Assembly: GCA_045588325.1 (NCBI GenBank) | Contig: JAZNEA010000086.1 | Coordinates: forward strand, 1 to 6,040 | Source: RGIG7378 sp045588325 | GTDB lineage: Bacteria > Bacillota > Clostridia > RGIG7378 | Length of the DNA: 6,040 nt | Direction: 5' to 3' | Shown: piece by piece, positions 1 through 4,965 of the stretch | Numbering within the stretch: the stretch's first letter is position 1 | Layout: each line of letters begins with the position of its first letter | The notes under the pieces: generated by a model | Database searches by the model: none | What the model saw: only the letters and a program-made list of their open reading frames with translations | What the model was told of the DNA's origin: nothing | Made by a program: the position numbers and the translations under genes

Positions 1-32
1 TCCACCAGGGCAATATTAAGATCTAATGCCAT
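1..32 (-). CDS. 5' end of an unidentified leftward gene (partial)
   Basis: Only the first ten codons are inside the window, reading MALDLNIALV on the minus strand and leaving at position 1. The start is supported by a Shine-Dalgarno-like AGGTAGG at 39-45, six bases upstream of the ATG, and by a possible promoter further upstream. There is too little protein to name a family. The gene diverges from the repeat island and from the nitroreductase gene. Confidence 0.55.
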   Translation of the reverse strand, partial: MALDLNIALV

Positions 33-57
33 AATGCACCTACCTAACGAAACGTGT

Positions 58-95
58 TCAGCTTAGTATACTATGGAATAAAGTGAAAAGTGAAG
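58..95 (-). promoter_or_regulatory. Possible promoter of the leftward gene at the window edge
   Basis: On the minus strand a TATACT (65-70) matches the -10 consensus at five of six positions. It lies about 26 bases upstream of the ribosome site and start codon at 32. A TTCACT about 18 bases further upstream could serve as a weak -35; it is supplied by the heptad repeat array (AGTGAA read in reverse). The -10 is convincing and the -35 is not. Confidence 0.4.
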
Positions 96-130
96 AGTGG
101 AGAGTTAAAAGTTAAAAGTTAAGAGTGAAA
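82..130. repeat. Tandem heptamer array (AGTGAAA/AGTTAAA type, 7 units)
   Basis: Seven consecutive 7-base units run in perfect register: AGTGAAA, AGTGAAG, AGTGGAG, AGTTAAA, AGTTAAA, AGTTAAG, AGTGAAA. Further units of the same kind recur at 268-281, 292-326 and 601-614, and in inverted orientation within 661-710. The array is purine-rich on the plus strand and has no start codon or ribosome site of its own. Such AGTGAAG-like heptads occur between genes in some Clostridia; here they form part of larger dispersed repeats. Confidence 0.8.
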
Positions 131-158
131 AGTTCGGGTCGCTATGTTCCAGAGGTCA
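121..158 (+). repeat. 38-bp imperfect direct repeat, copy A
   Basis: This segment matches 310-347 with five mismatches over 38 bases. Both copies begin in heptad units and continue into the shared core GGTCGCTATGTTCC, then end in GGTCA. The shared part runs beyond the simple heptads, so this is a true dispersed repeat and not just low complexity. Confidence 0.75.
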
Positions 159-160
159 AG

Positions 161-263
161 GCGAAGCAAGCTTCGCAGCGAAAAGTCGCCGGCTACTCCC
201 GCAAGCGCCGGAGGCACGGCTTAGGGCGCAGCCCTAAGAACCCAGGGTTGTTCAGCTAACAAC
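161..263. repeat. Cluster of four short hairpins in a GC-rich block
   Basis: Four inverted repeats follow one another: GCGAAGC/GCTTCGC (161-167 with 170-176, 2-base loop), CCGGC/GCCGG (189-193 with 207-211), CTTAGGGC/GCCCTAAG (220-227 with 231-238, 3-base loop) and GTTGTT/AACAAC (247-252 with 258-263). None is followed by a T-run, so they do not look like intrinsic terminators. The block lies between the heptad array and the first 41-bp repeat. It may be part of a mobile repeat or a structured RNA. No protein-coding sense is apparent. Confidence 0.6.
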
Positions 264-292
264 TAAGAGTGAAGAGTTAATAAAGTTGGTTA
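252..292 (+). repeat. 41-bp perfect direct repeat, copy 1
   Basis: All 41 bases are identical to 585-625. The copy begins TCAGCTAACAACTAAGAG, runs through two heptads, and ends in AAAGTTGGTTA. The two copies start 333 bases apart and bracket the toxin/small-RNA module. Positions 254-269 are also the inverse of 706-721. Confidence 0.9.
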
Positions 293-309
293 GTTATAAG
301 CGAAAAGTG

Positions 310-347
310 AAGAGCGAAAAGTTCTGGTCGCTATGTTCCTATGGTCA
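310..347 (+). repeat. 38-bp imperfect direct repeat, copy B
   Basis: This is the second copy of the 121-158 repeat, again placed directly after heptad units. It ends about 38 bases before the -35 of the small-RNA promoter. After GGTCA the two copies diverge completely. Confidence 0.75.
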
Positions 348-384
348 CCCGAATCCCCGCTTCGCTTTTGTCGAAATCTTTTGG

Positions 385-413
385 TTTACACTATGTACCC
401 ACATGGGTATAAT
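385..413 (+). promoter_or_regulatory. Near-consensus sigma-A promoter of the antitoxin RNA
   Basis: TTTACA (385-390) and a perfect TATAAT (408-413) are separated by exactly 17 bases. This is one of the best promoters in the window. Initiation is predicted around 419-421. The spacer holds an inverted repeat TACCCA-CA-TGGGTA (396-409) touching the -10. No ribosome site or credible ORF follows, which points to a non-coding transcript. Confidence 0.8.
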
Positions 414-419
414 AATAGC

Positions 420-495
420 GAGAGATACCGGCAGACGGTTGATTCTCAAAGTGTGTTATTTAACCGCCTTGATAAATCGAGGCGGCTATTTTTAT
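420..495 (+). ncRNA. Putative antisense RNA antitoxin of a type I toxin-antitoxin locus
   Basis: A transcript of about 75 nt is predicted from the promoter at 385-413 to the terminator at 464-497. It is convergent with the small hydrophobic ORF at 492-581, overlapping its stop codon and lying antisense to all of its proximal 3' untranslated region. Near its 5' end ACCG/CGGT (427-430 with 436-439) can form a small hairpin, and a large terminator hairpin closes it. In TxpA/RatA-like and related Firmicutes type I systems the antitoxin RNA converges on the toxin gene in this way and pairs with the toxin mRNA 3' region. The ends are inferred from promoter and terminator only; expression is not shown. 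Confidence 0.65.
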
Positions 496-497
496 TT
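461..497 (+). terminator. Intrinsic terminator of the antitoxin RNA
   Basis: CCGCCTTGA (464-472) pairs with TCGAGGCGG (477-485) around a TAAA loop, with one G-U pair. A TTTTT run at 489-493 and further T-rich sequence follow. On the opposite strand the same hairpin lies just after the toxin stop codon but lacks a good T-tract, so it is clearer as a plus-strand terminator. Confidence 0.8.
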
Positions 498-581
498 CTC
501 TGTTTTTAGCACAGAAACTATCAATGAAATAATTCCTATAATCACTAGAAACAACTGAAAAAGATCAGCATATGTCACCAT
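492..581 (-). CDS. Small hydrophobic holin-like toxin (type I TA), 29 aa
   Basis: The minus strand encodes 29 residues starting MVTYADLFQL and ending SVLKTEK. Residues 10-25 form one hydrophobic membrane segment rich in I, L and V, followed by a short charged tail. The M-V-T-Y-x-x-L-F start, single helix and lysine-bearing end fit the 'putative holin-like toxin' family (Hol_Tox, PF16935), whose members act on the cell membrane and are held in check by an antisense RNA. A convergent promoter-driven RNA with a terminator overlaps the gene's 3' end, as expected for that arrangement. The start is ATG at 581; the next codon, GTG, is also possible. Neither has a Shine-Dalgarno sequence, and a repeat copy begins at 585, four bases upstream. 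The native leader may therefore have been lost and the toxin may be silent. Family assignment is by pattern, without a search. Confidence 0.7.
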   Translation of the reverse strand: MVTYADLFQLFLVIIGIISLIVSVLKTEK

Positions 582-584
582 TTG

Positions 585-625
585 TCAGCTAACAACTAAG
601 AGTGAAGAGTTAATAAAGTTGGTTA
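585..625 (+). repeat. 41-bp perfect direct repeat, copy 2
   Basis: This is identical to 252-292. It also forms the left arm of the foldback element at 585-721 and supplies the DNA immediately upstream of the holin-like toxin's start codon. Confidence 0.9.
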
Positions 626-721
626 TTTATCAGCTGGCCAGCTATAAACTTGCCCACTTTGTTATCTCTTCACTGTTATCTTTTATCTGAACTTTTCACT
701 CTTATCTCTTAGTTGTTAGCT
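585..721. mobile_element. MITE-like foldback element, about 137 bp
   Basis: The ends are a perfect 16-bp inverted repeat, AGCTAACAACTAAGAG at 587-602 and its complement at 706-721. The inner parts of the arms are also complementary in pattern: both run through heptads to an AAAGT-GG stretch and then converge on a perfect palindrome AGCTGGCCAGCT (632-643). The right arm has extra heptad units, so the arms differ in length. There is no ORF. The structure resembles a small non-autonomous inverted-repeat element, but no target-site duplication is evident and mobility is inferred. Confidence 0.55.
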
Positions 722-802
722 AAATTTACACATTATTCACTAAAACTGCCCGGAGAAATAATACAATACCATCATAACCACCGCACACCAGGAGGATATC
801 CC

Positions 803-1621
803 ATGGAAAATATCAGAGAAATTGTTAAGGCCAGGCGCAGCGTGAGAACCTATGACGAAAGGCCCCTTGCCACAGAGGACAGAGACAGGCTGATGGCCTA
901 TGCCCAGACCATCGAGAACCCCTATGGTCTCAATGTAGAATTTAAGCTGTTGGAGGGAGCCCAGCACGGCCTCAAGTGTCCCGTTATCACTGGCACAGAC
1001 CTGTACATTGGTGGCAAAATCAACCGTGGCCCCCACGCATTCGAGGCCTTTGGATATTCATTTGAGATGCTGGTGCTGTACGCACAGTCCATAGGCATTG
1101 GCACTGTATGGCTGGGAGGCACCATGAACCGCTCCGCATTTGAGGAGGCTATGGATCTGGCCGACGGACAGATGATGCCCTGTGCCAGTCCCCTTGGCTA
1201 CACCGCTACAAAGATGTCCCTGCGAGAGGGCGTTATGCGCAAGGGTGTGGGAGCAGATCAGCGCCTGCCCTTTGGAGAACTGTTCTTTGACGGCAATTTT
1301 GATACACCCCTCTCTGAGGAGAAGGCAGGAACCTTGGCGTTCCCTCTGGAGATGGTTCGCTTAGCTCCATCTGCTGTTAACAAGCAACCCTGGCGGGTGC
1401 TGGTTACCGACAAGGCCGTACATTTCTACCTAAAGCGCAGCAAGGGATTCAGTGCCGATGGGCTCCTGGACATGCAGCGAATCGACATGGGCATTGGTCT
1501 TTGCCATTTTGACCTGGCTACAAAGGAGTGCAACATAGCCACCGATTTCGTTACACAGGATCCAGGAATTGGCGCTGGCACGGACATGGAGTACATTGCC
1601 ACATTTGTGTTGGGCAATTAA
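803..1621 (+). CDS. Nitroreductase-family protein (TM1586-like, probable FMN)
   Basis: The 272-residue product begins MENIREIVKARRSVRTYDERP, a typical nitroreductase opening in which the arginine/serine cluster (residues 11-15) normally contacts the FMN phosphate. A second family signature, RLAPSAVNKQPWRV, lies at residues 186-199, and IGIGTVWLGG at 97-106. Placing the APSxxNxQPW element in the second half, after a first subdomain, fits the 'putative TM nitroreductase' group (PF14512) better than classical NfsA/NfsB proteins. The expected role is NAD(P)H-dependent flavin reduction of an unknown substrate in the cytoplasm. The start at 803 is fixed by AGGAGG at 790-795, seven bases upstream. 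A longer in-frame TTG at 713 falls inside the foldback repeat and is unlikely. A TACAAT at 762-767 might be a -10, but no good -35 accompanies it. The gene stands alone. Confidence 0.85.
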   Translation: MENIREIVKARRSVRTYDERPLATEDRDRLMAYAQTIENPYGLNVEFKLLEGAQHGLKCPVITGTDLYIGGKINRGPHAFEAFGYSFEMLVLYAQSIGIGTVWLGGTMNRSAFEEAMDLADGQMMPCASPLGYTATKMSLREGVMRKGVGADQRLPFGELFFDGNFDTPLSEEKAGTLAFPLEMVRLAPSAVNKQPWRVLVTDKAVHFYLKRSKGFSADGLLDMQRIDMGIGLCHFDLATKECNIATDFVTQDPGIGAGTDMEYIATFVLGN

Positions 1622-1643
1622 TTATCAAAAATCATACATATTA

Positions 1644-1679
1644 TTGAACACAGGCATAATTTTAGGTAAAATTATGCCT
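1644..1679 (+). promoter_or_regulatory. ktrBA promoter with an overlapping palindromic operator
   Basis: TTGAAC (1644-1649) and TAAAAT (1667-1672) are spaced by 17 bases, giving a start near 1679 and a leader of about 20 bases. A perfect 13-bp inverted repeat, AGGCATAATTTTA-GG-TAAAATTATGCCT (1652-1679), covers most of the spacer, the -10 and the start point. It lacks a T-tract, so it is a poor terminator for the upstream gene. A repressor bound there would block RNA polymerase; its identity is unknown. Confidence 0.65.
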
Positions 1680-1700
1680 ATCTACTATTAGGGGCACAAT

Positions 1701-3062
1701 ATGGTGAAAAAACGCAGCTTCAATCTATCCACAACTCAGATAATACTGCTCAGTTTTCTGCTAGCCATTTTTGCAGGCAGTCTGTTGCTTTCTCTGCCTA
1801 TTGCCACCCGGAGCGGCCAGGCAGTGCCCTACATAGACGCGCTGTTTATGGCAACTACCGCCACCTGCGTTACTGGCCTGGTAACATCTGTCACATTGAC
1901 CACCTGGAGCGTATTTGGTCAGGCAGTTATCCTGCTACTGATCCAGATTGGTGGCCTGGGTATTATCACAGTTATGGCGGGCCTGATGGTAGCGATCAAC
2001 CGCAAGATGGGCCTCAGGGACAGTCTGCTGATACAGGACTCGTTTAACCTGAGCAGCTTGTCGGGCCTGGCTAAGTTTGTCAAAAGGGTTATTCTAGGCA
2101 CATTCATTGTGGAGGGCCTGGGTGCACTGCTGTACATGCCCGTGTTCGTCAGGGATTTTGGCCTGCGAGGCATATGGGTGTCGGTGTTCAACTCAATCAG
2201 CGCATTTTGCAACGCAGGCATCGACATCATCGGAGAAAACAGCCTGTACAACTACGCAACCAACCCGCTGGTGAACGGCGTCACCATGATGCTGATCATC
2301 ACCGGTGGTATTGGATTTATCGTCTGGTGGGATCTTATCAGAGTGTTTGGAGACATCCGAACCCACAGAGGCCATTGGTTCCGTCGACTGACACTACACA
2401 GCAAGGTGGTGCTCACATCCACCGCTGTACTGATCCTCGGTGGCGCCCTGGCAGTGTTGGCCTTTGAGTACAACAATCCCGCCACTATTGGAGGAATGTC
2501 ACTGTTTGAAAAGGTTCAGGCTTCCCTATTCCAGTCTGTCACAACCAGAACTGCAGGATTTGCGGCCATTCCCCAGGAGAATCTGACTAATCCCTCTGCC
2601 ATACTGAGCCTGCTGCTGATGTTCATCGGAGGCTCACCCGTTGGCACCGCAGGTGGTATTAAGACGGCCACTATGTTCGTGCTCATTGCCACCGCCATAT
2701 CGGCTATCAGCAACAGGAGCGAGGTTTCCCTGTTCCATCGGCGGTTGTCGGCGCAGGTGGCACGCAAGGCTGTAGCTGTATGTGGAATGTCCTTTGCCAT
2801 CATGTTCCTGTCCACGATTTTGCTGTCTGTGGTGACGGATGCTCCGGCATTGGATATTATGTACGAAACCGTCAGCGCAACTGCAACCGTAGGTCTCTCC
2901 AGGGGAATCACCCCTACCCTGGACCTGTGGGGCAAGCTGATCATTATATTTACCATGTATTTTGGCAGGATCGGGCCAGTTTCTCTGGCTGTGGCCTTCC
3001 AGATTAAGAACGAATCGCAAAACAGTATTTTGGACCCCGTCGAGGATATCGCGGTGGGATAA
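1701..3062 (+). CDS. ktrB: Potassium uptake membrane subunit KtrB (TrkH/KtrB family)
   Basis: This is the pore-forming subunit of a Ktr-type potassium transporter in the cytoplasmic membrane; family members commonly depend on sodium. The 453 residues hold the four-fold membrane-pore-membrane plan with all four selectivity-loop glycines: ATCVTGL (54-60), SAFCNAGID (167-175), TTRTAGF (281-287) and ATATVGLS (393-400). The gating loop after the third pore is also clear, GGSPVGTAGGIKT (310-322). Length fits KtrB (about 450) rather than the longer TrkH. ATG at 1701 follows AGGGG (1690-1694) at six bases. The gene is 11 bases ahead of ktrA, giving a two-gene operon expressed from the palindrome-covered promoter. 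No damage is apparent. Confidence 0.95.
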   Translation: MVKKRSFNLSTTQIILLSFLLAIFAGSLLLSLPIATRSGQAVPYIDALFMATTATCVTGLVTSVTLTTWSVFGQAVILLLIQIGGLGIITVMAGLMVAINRKMGLRDSLLIQDSFNLSSLSGLAKFVKRVILGTFIVEGLGALLYMPVFVRDFGLRGIWVSVFNSISAFCNAGIDIIGENSLYNYATNPLVNGVTMMLIITGGIGFIVWWDLIRVFGDIRTHRGHWFRRLTLHSKVVLTSTAVLILGGALAVLAFEYNNPATIGGMSLFEKVQASLFQSVTTRTAGFAAIPQENLTNPSAILSLLLMFIGGSPVGTAGGIKTATMFVLIATAISAISNRSEVSLFHRRLSAQVARKAVAVCGMSFAIMFLSTILLSVVTDAPALDIMYETVSATATVGLSRGITPTLDLWGKLIIIFTMYFGRIGPVSLAVAFQIKNESQNSILDPVEDIAVG

Positions 3063-3073
3063 CGGAGGAAAAT

Positions 3074-3724
3074 ATGAGCATTAACAAAACATACGCAGTT
3101 TTTGGACTAGGCCGCTACGGTTTGGCAGTGGCAATGGAGTTGGCAAACAACGGCGCCGATGTGTTAGCGGTAGATACGGACCAGAACCTGGTAAATGTGG
3201 CAGCTGCCCACATCCCGCTGTGCAAGTGCGCTGACGTCACCGATGCAGAGGTGCTCAAGAACCTGGGCATAGCCAACGTGGATGTGGTAATCATCGCCAT
3301 GGCCAACAGCCTGGAGGCCAGCGTTATGGCAGTTATGCTGTGCAAGGAGGCCGGGGTCAAGACTGTAATCGCCAAGTGCTCCAGCGAAATGCACCGCAAG
3401 CTGCTATTAAAGGTAGGCGCTGACAAGGTAGTGTTCCCCGAGAGCGAGTCGGGCATCCGCCTGGCCAAGAACCTGCTGAGCGCGGGTTTTGTGGATATGA
3501 TCGAGCTGGCTGGGGATGTGTCCCTGCTGGAGTTGGATGTGCGTCCTGAATGGGTGGGCAAGTCCCTGATAGAACTGAATCTGAGGCGCAAGTACGATAT
3601 AAACGTGGTGGCCATCCGCAGGGGCAACAATGTGCAAGTGAATATCGATCCCACAGCGCCTCTAGAGGCAGGCATGGAACTGGTGATTATCGCCAACAGA
3701 AACAAACTGAGCAAGCTGAAGTAA
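3074..3724 (+). CDS. ktrA: Potassium uptake regulatory subunit KtrA (RCK domains)
   Basis: This is the cytoplasmic gating ring subunit that partners KtrB; KtrA octamers bind ATP/ADP or NAD(H) and open the pore. The 216 residues comprise an RCK_N Rossmann domain with GLGRYG (11-16) for dinucleotide binding, acidic D34 and D36 at the end of the second strand, and FPESESG (121-127). An RCK_C domain follows at about 140-215. In several Firmicutes the RCK_C domain of KtrA binds cyclic di-AMP, which shuts uptake; this is likely here but cannot be judged from sequence alone. The start has GGAGG at 3063-3067, six bases upstream. The short 11-base gap to ktrB and the terminator at 3736 mark the end of the operon. 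Confidence 0.95.
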   Translation: MSINKTYAVFGLGRYGLAVAMELANNGADVLAVDTDQNLVNVAAAHIPLCKCADVTDAEVLKNLGIANVDVVIIAMANSLEASVMAVMLCKEAGVKTVIAKCSSEMHRKLLLKVGADKVVFPESESGIRLAKNLLSAGFVDMIELAGDVSLLELDVRPEWVGKSLIELNLRRKYDINVVAIRRGNNVQVNIDPTAPLEAGMELVIIANRNKLSKLK

Positions 3725-3735
3725 ATAGAGATGAG

Positions 3736-3763
3736 AAAACTCCGGTGGATGCCGGAGTTTTTT
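3736..3763 (+). terminator. Intrinsic terminator of ktrBA, probably bidirectional
   Basis: AAAACTCCGG (3736-3745) pairs with CCGGAGTTTT (3752-3761) around a TGGATG loop, followed by a T6 run (3758-3763). It is 12 bases after the ktrA stop. On the minus strand the same hairpin ends in TTTTCTC, 17 bases beyond the stop of the convergent antitoxin-like gene, so it can serve both. Confidence 0.9.
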
Positions 3764-3779
3764 GTTGGGGTGGGGAGGT

Positions 3780-4778
3780 TTATACCTTGCTTAGCATGTC
3801 TGTAATATAGGACATTATTCCCTGCTCTCTATCTATGCCGTACTGCCTGTTCACCTCTCGATAATACTGCTGGATGCTCTCCTTGGTGAGTACCTCGTTG
3901 GAGGGTATATCCTCGCCGTAACCTCTGCGGGCTTTTTGCCATGGCTCCTCCTGATGAGTGATTCGCTCCAAGGTTTTTCCTCCATATATACCAAAGGTGT
4001 TAACTACCAATTGAATAACGGACATCTCCTCACCTGTCAAATCCTCTGTGACTCCCTGTATAAGGGCGAATCTGACATCGTCAATGGGATTATATTTGAA
4101 CCCCTTGAACAGTTCGTAAACCTGGGGGAACACTGGCCCATGCAACCAGGCCATACAATCCTCCGGAAATATCGGCCTACCATATAATCCCAGATGCACT
4201 GCCTGAACAAAATATAGAATCTTTTGGAGCATGAGAGGTGTTACCTCTTTTAGTTCGTCAAATATGCATGCAATCACTCGGAGCATCTTGCGGGATACTG
4301 TGAACAACTCCTCTATGCTCTCAACGGCGGCAATAGCCTTGGTAAAAGCCACATCTGATACACGATCCCTATTCGCATTGAGTAGCTCCCTCATCCGAGC
4401 AGGAGATGTCAGTGCGCCCCTGATTATGTCGGAATATTCCTTGGACGGCACCTGTCCCTCCAAATATCTGGCAATAGTTATCTCTCCAAACCCCAAGGCC
4501 AAAGACAGAGGCCTGTTGCCTATGTTGTATATTTTCATGAGCTTTTCGATGTCGGATATAGAAACCAGGTTTTCCTGTGCCCTATATTGGGTGTCTATTT
4601 CCTGTACATTTTGGTCTATCAGGCCATGCGGGGAAACCTCCTGGCCACAGTGGTCGCATATAGCTGCAGTAACGCTGAAAACATATTTTTTGTCCCTAAT
4701 GTTTCTGGTAGTTTGTTTGCTCTGGAGAGTGTAGGTTGTGTGCTGCCTGCAATTAACGCAAAAAACTGATTGTGACAT
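3780..4778 (-). CDS. Antitoxin-like protein: YgiT/MqsA zinc finger, HTH and Panacea (DUF4065) domain
   Basis: The 332-residue product has three parts. Residues 1-50 carry CxxC pairs C7/C10 and C41/C44, a YgiT-type zinc-binding finger as in MqsA antitoxins. Residues about 72-125 (DIEKLMKIYNIGNRPLSLAL and the following helices) form a helix-turn-helix of the MqsA/Xre kind that should bind its own operator. Residues about 165-320 match the Panacea/SocA-like DUF4065 domain, with LQKILYFVQAVHLGLYG (184-200), HGPVFPQVYELFK (213-225) and a Trp in EEPWQKAR (277-284). Panacea domains neutralise many different toxins by direct binding. The start is ATG 4778 because GGAGG (4784-4788) is five bases upstream; a GTG at 4790 would place this site inside the gene. 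It is preceded by an operator-rich leader. No toxin ORF is visible on either side, so it may be solitary or act with the DUF2442 gene upstream. Confidence 0.85.
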   Translation of the reverse strand: MSQSVFCVNCRQHTTYTLQSKQTTRNIRDKKYVFSVTAAICDHCGQEVSPHGLIDQNVQEIDTQYRAQENLVSISDIEKLMKIYNIGNRPLSLALGFGEITIARYLEGQVPSKEYSDIIRGALTSPARMRELLNANRDRVSDVAFTKAIAAVESIEELFTVSRKMLRVIACIFDELKEVTPLMLQKILYFVQAVHLGLYGRPIFPEDCMAWLHGPVFPQVYELFKGFKYNPIDDVRFALIQGVTEDLTGEEMSVIQLVVNTFGIYGGKTLERITHQEEPWQKARRGYGEDIPSNEVLTKESIQQYYREVNRQYGIDREQGIMSYITDMLSKV

Positions 4779-4807
4779 ATGTACCTCCACATAGCAGAAT
4801 AATACCT

Positions 4808-4851
4808 TATCATATCTTGACTCAATGATACGATTTTGTCAATATCGTATC
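4808..4851. promoter_or_regulatory. Inverted-repeat operator array in the antitoxin leader
   Basis: GATACGAT (4827-4834) and ATCGTATC (4844-4851) form a perfect 8-bp inverted repeat around nine bases. On the minus strand those nine bases contain a consensus -35, TTGACA (4837-4842). TATCAT (4808-4813) and ATGATA (4825-4830) form a second, overlapping inverted repeat. No -10 stands at the proper distance from that TTGACA, so promoter activity there is doubtful, but the symmetry suggests protein binding. Confidence 0.5.
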
Positions 4852-4873
4852 GTAAATTGACGAATTGCGTATA

Positions 4874-4902
4874 TTTGTATCGTTGAAACGATAGAGTGTA
4901 AA
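4874..4902 (-). promoter_or_regulatory. Probable promoter with palindrome upstream of the Panacea gene
   Basis: On the minus strand TTTACA (4897-4902) and TACAAA (4874-4879) are 17 bases apart. The spacer holds a 7-bp inverted repeat, TATCGTT-GA-AACGATA in plus-strand reading (4878-4893). The leader to the start codon would be about 90 bases and would cross the second inverted-repeat array. The -10 is only a moderate match. Confidence 0.5.
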
Positions 4903-4931
4903 CAAATACAGGGTGCCTGTGAGCCATAGAG

Positions 4932-4961
4932 AAAAGCACCTATCCGAAGACAAGTGCTTTT
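4932..4961 (-). terminator. Probable terminator after the DUF2442 gene
   Basis: AAAAGCAC (4932-4939) pairs with GTGCTTTT (4954-4961). Read on the minus strand, the hairpin begins five bases after the stop codon at 4966 and ends in TTTTCTCT. The 14-base loop and eight-pair stem make it weaker than the ktrA terminator. It would separate this gene from the antitoxin-like gene downstream. Confidence 0.55.
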
Positions 4962-4965
4962 GAAA

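Noticed and set aside
82..330. Possible CRISPR array
   Set aside because: Units are 7 bases and contiguous, without unique spacers, and the longer repeats occur only twice at unequal distances. No cas gene is present.
286..558. 90-codon plus-strand ORF starting at TTG inside the repeat island
   Set aside because: It has no ribosome site, starts within the 41-bp repeat, reads through the small-RNA promoter and terminator, and overlaps the better supported toxin on the other strand. The protein has no recognisable features.
713..802. 30-codon N-terminal extension of the nitroreductase from a TTG at 713
   Set aside because: The TTG lies in the terminal inverted repeat of the foldback element. 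The ATG at 803 has an ideal AGGAGG and starts the family-typical sequence.
1652..1679. Reading the 13-bp inverted repeat as the nitroreductase terminator
   Set aside because: It is AT-rich, has a two-base loop and no T-tract on either side, and it coincides with a good -35/-10 pair for ktrB. The operator explanation fits better, although I cannot exclude some termination.
3115..3714. 199-codon minus-strand ORF opposite ktrA
   Set aside because: It is antisense to an unmistakable KtrA coding sequence; long shadow frames are common opposite such genes.
4231..4734. 167-codon plus-strand ORF opposite the Panacea gene
   Set aside because: It lies wholly antisense to a gene with clear domains and motifs, and lacks its own ribosome site and recognisable protein features.
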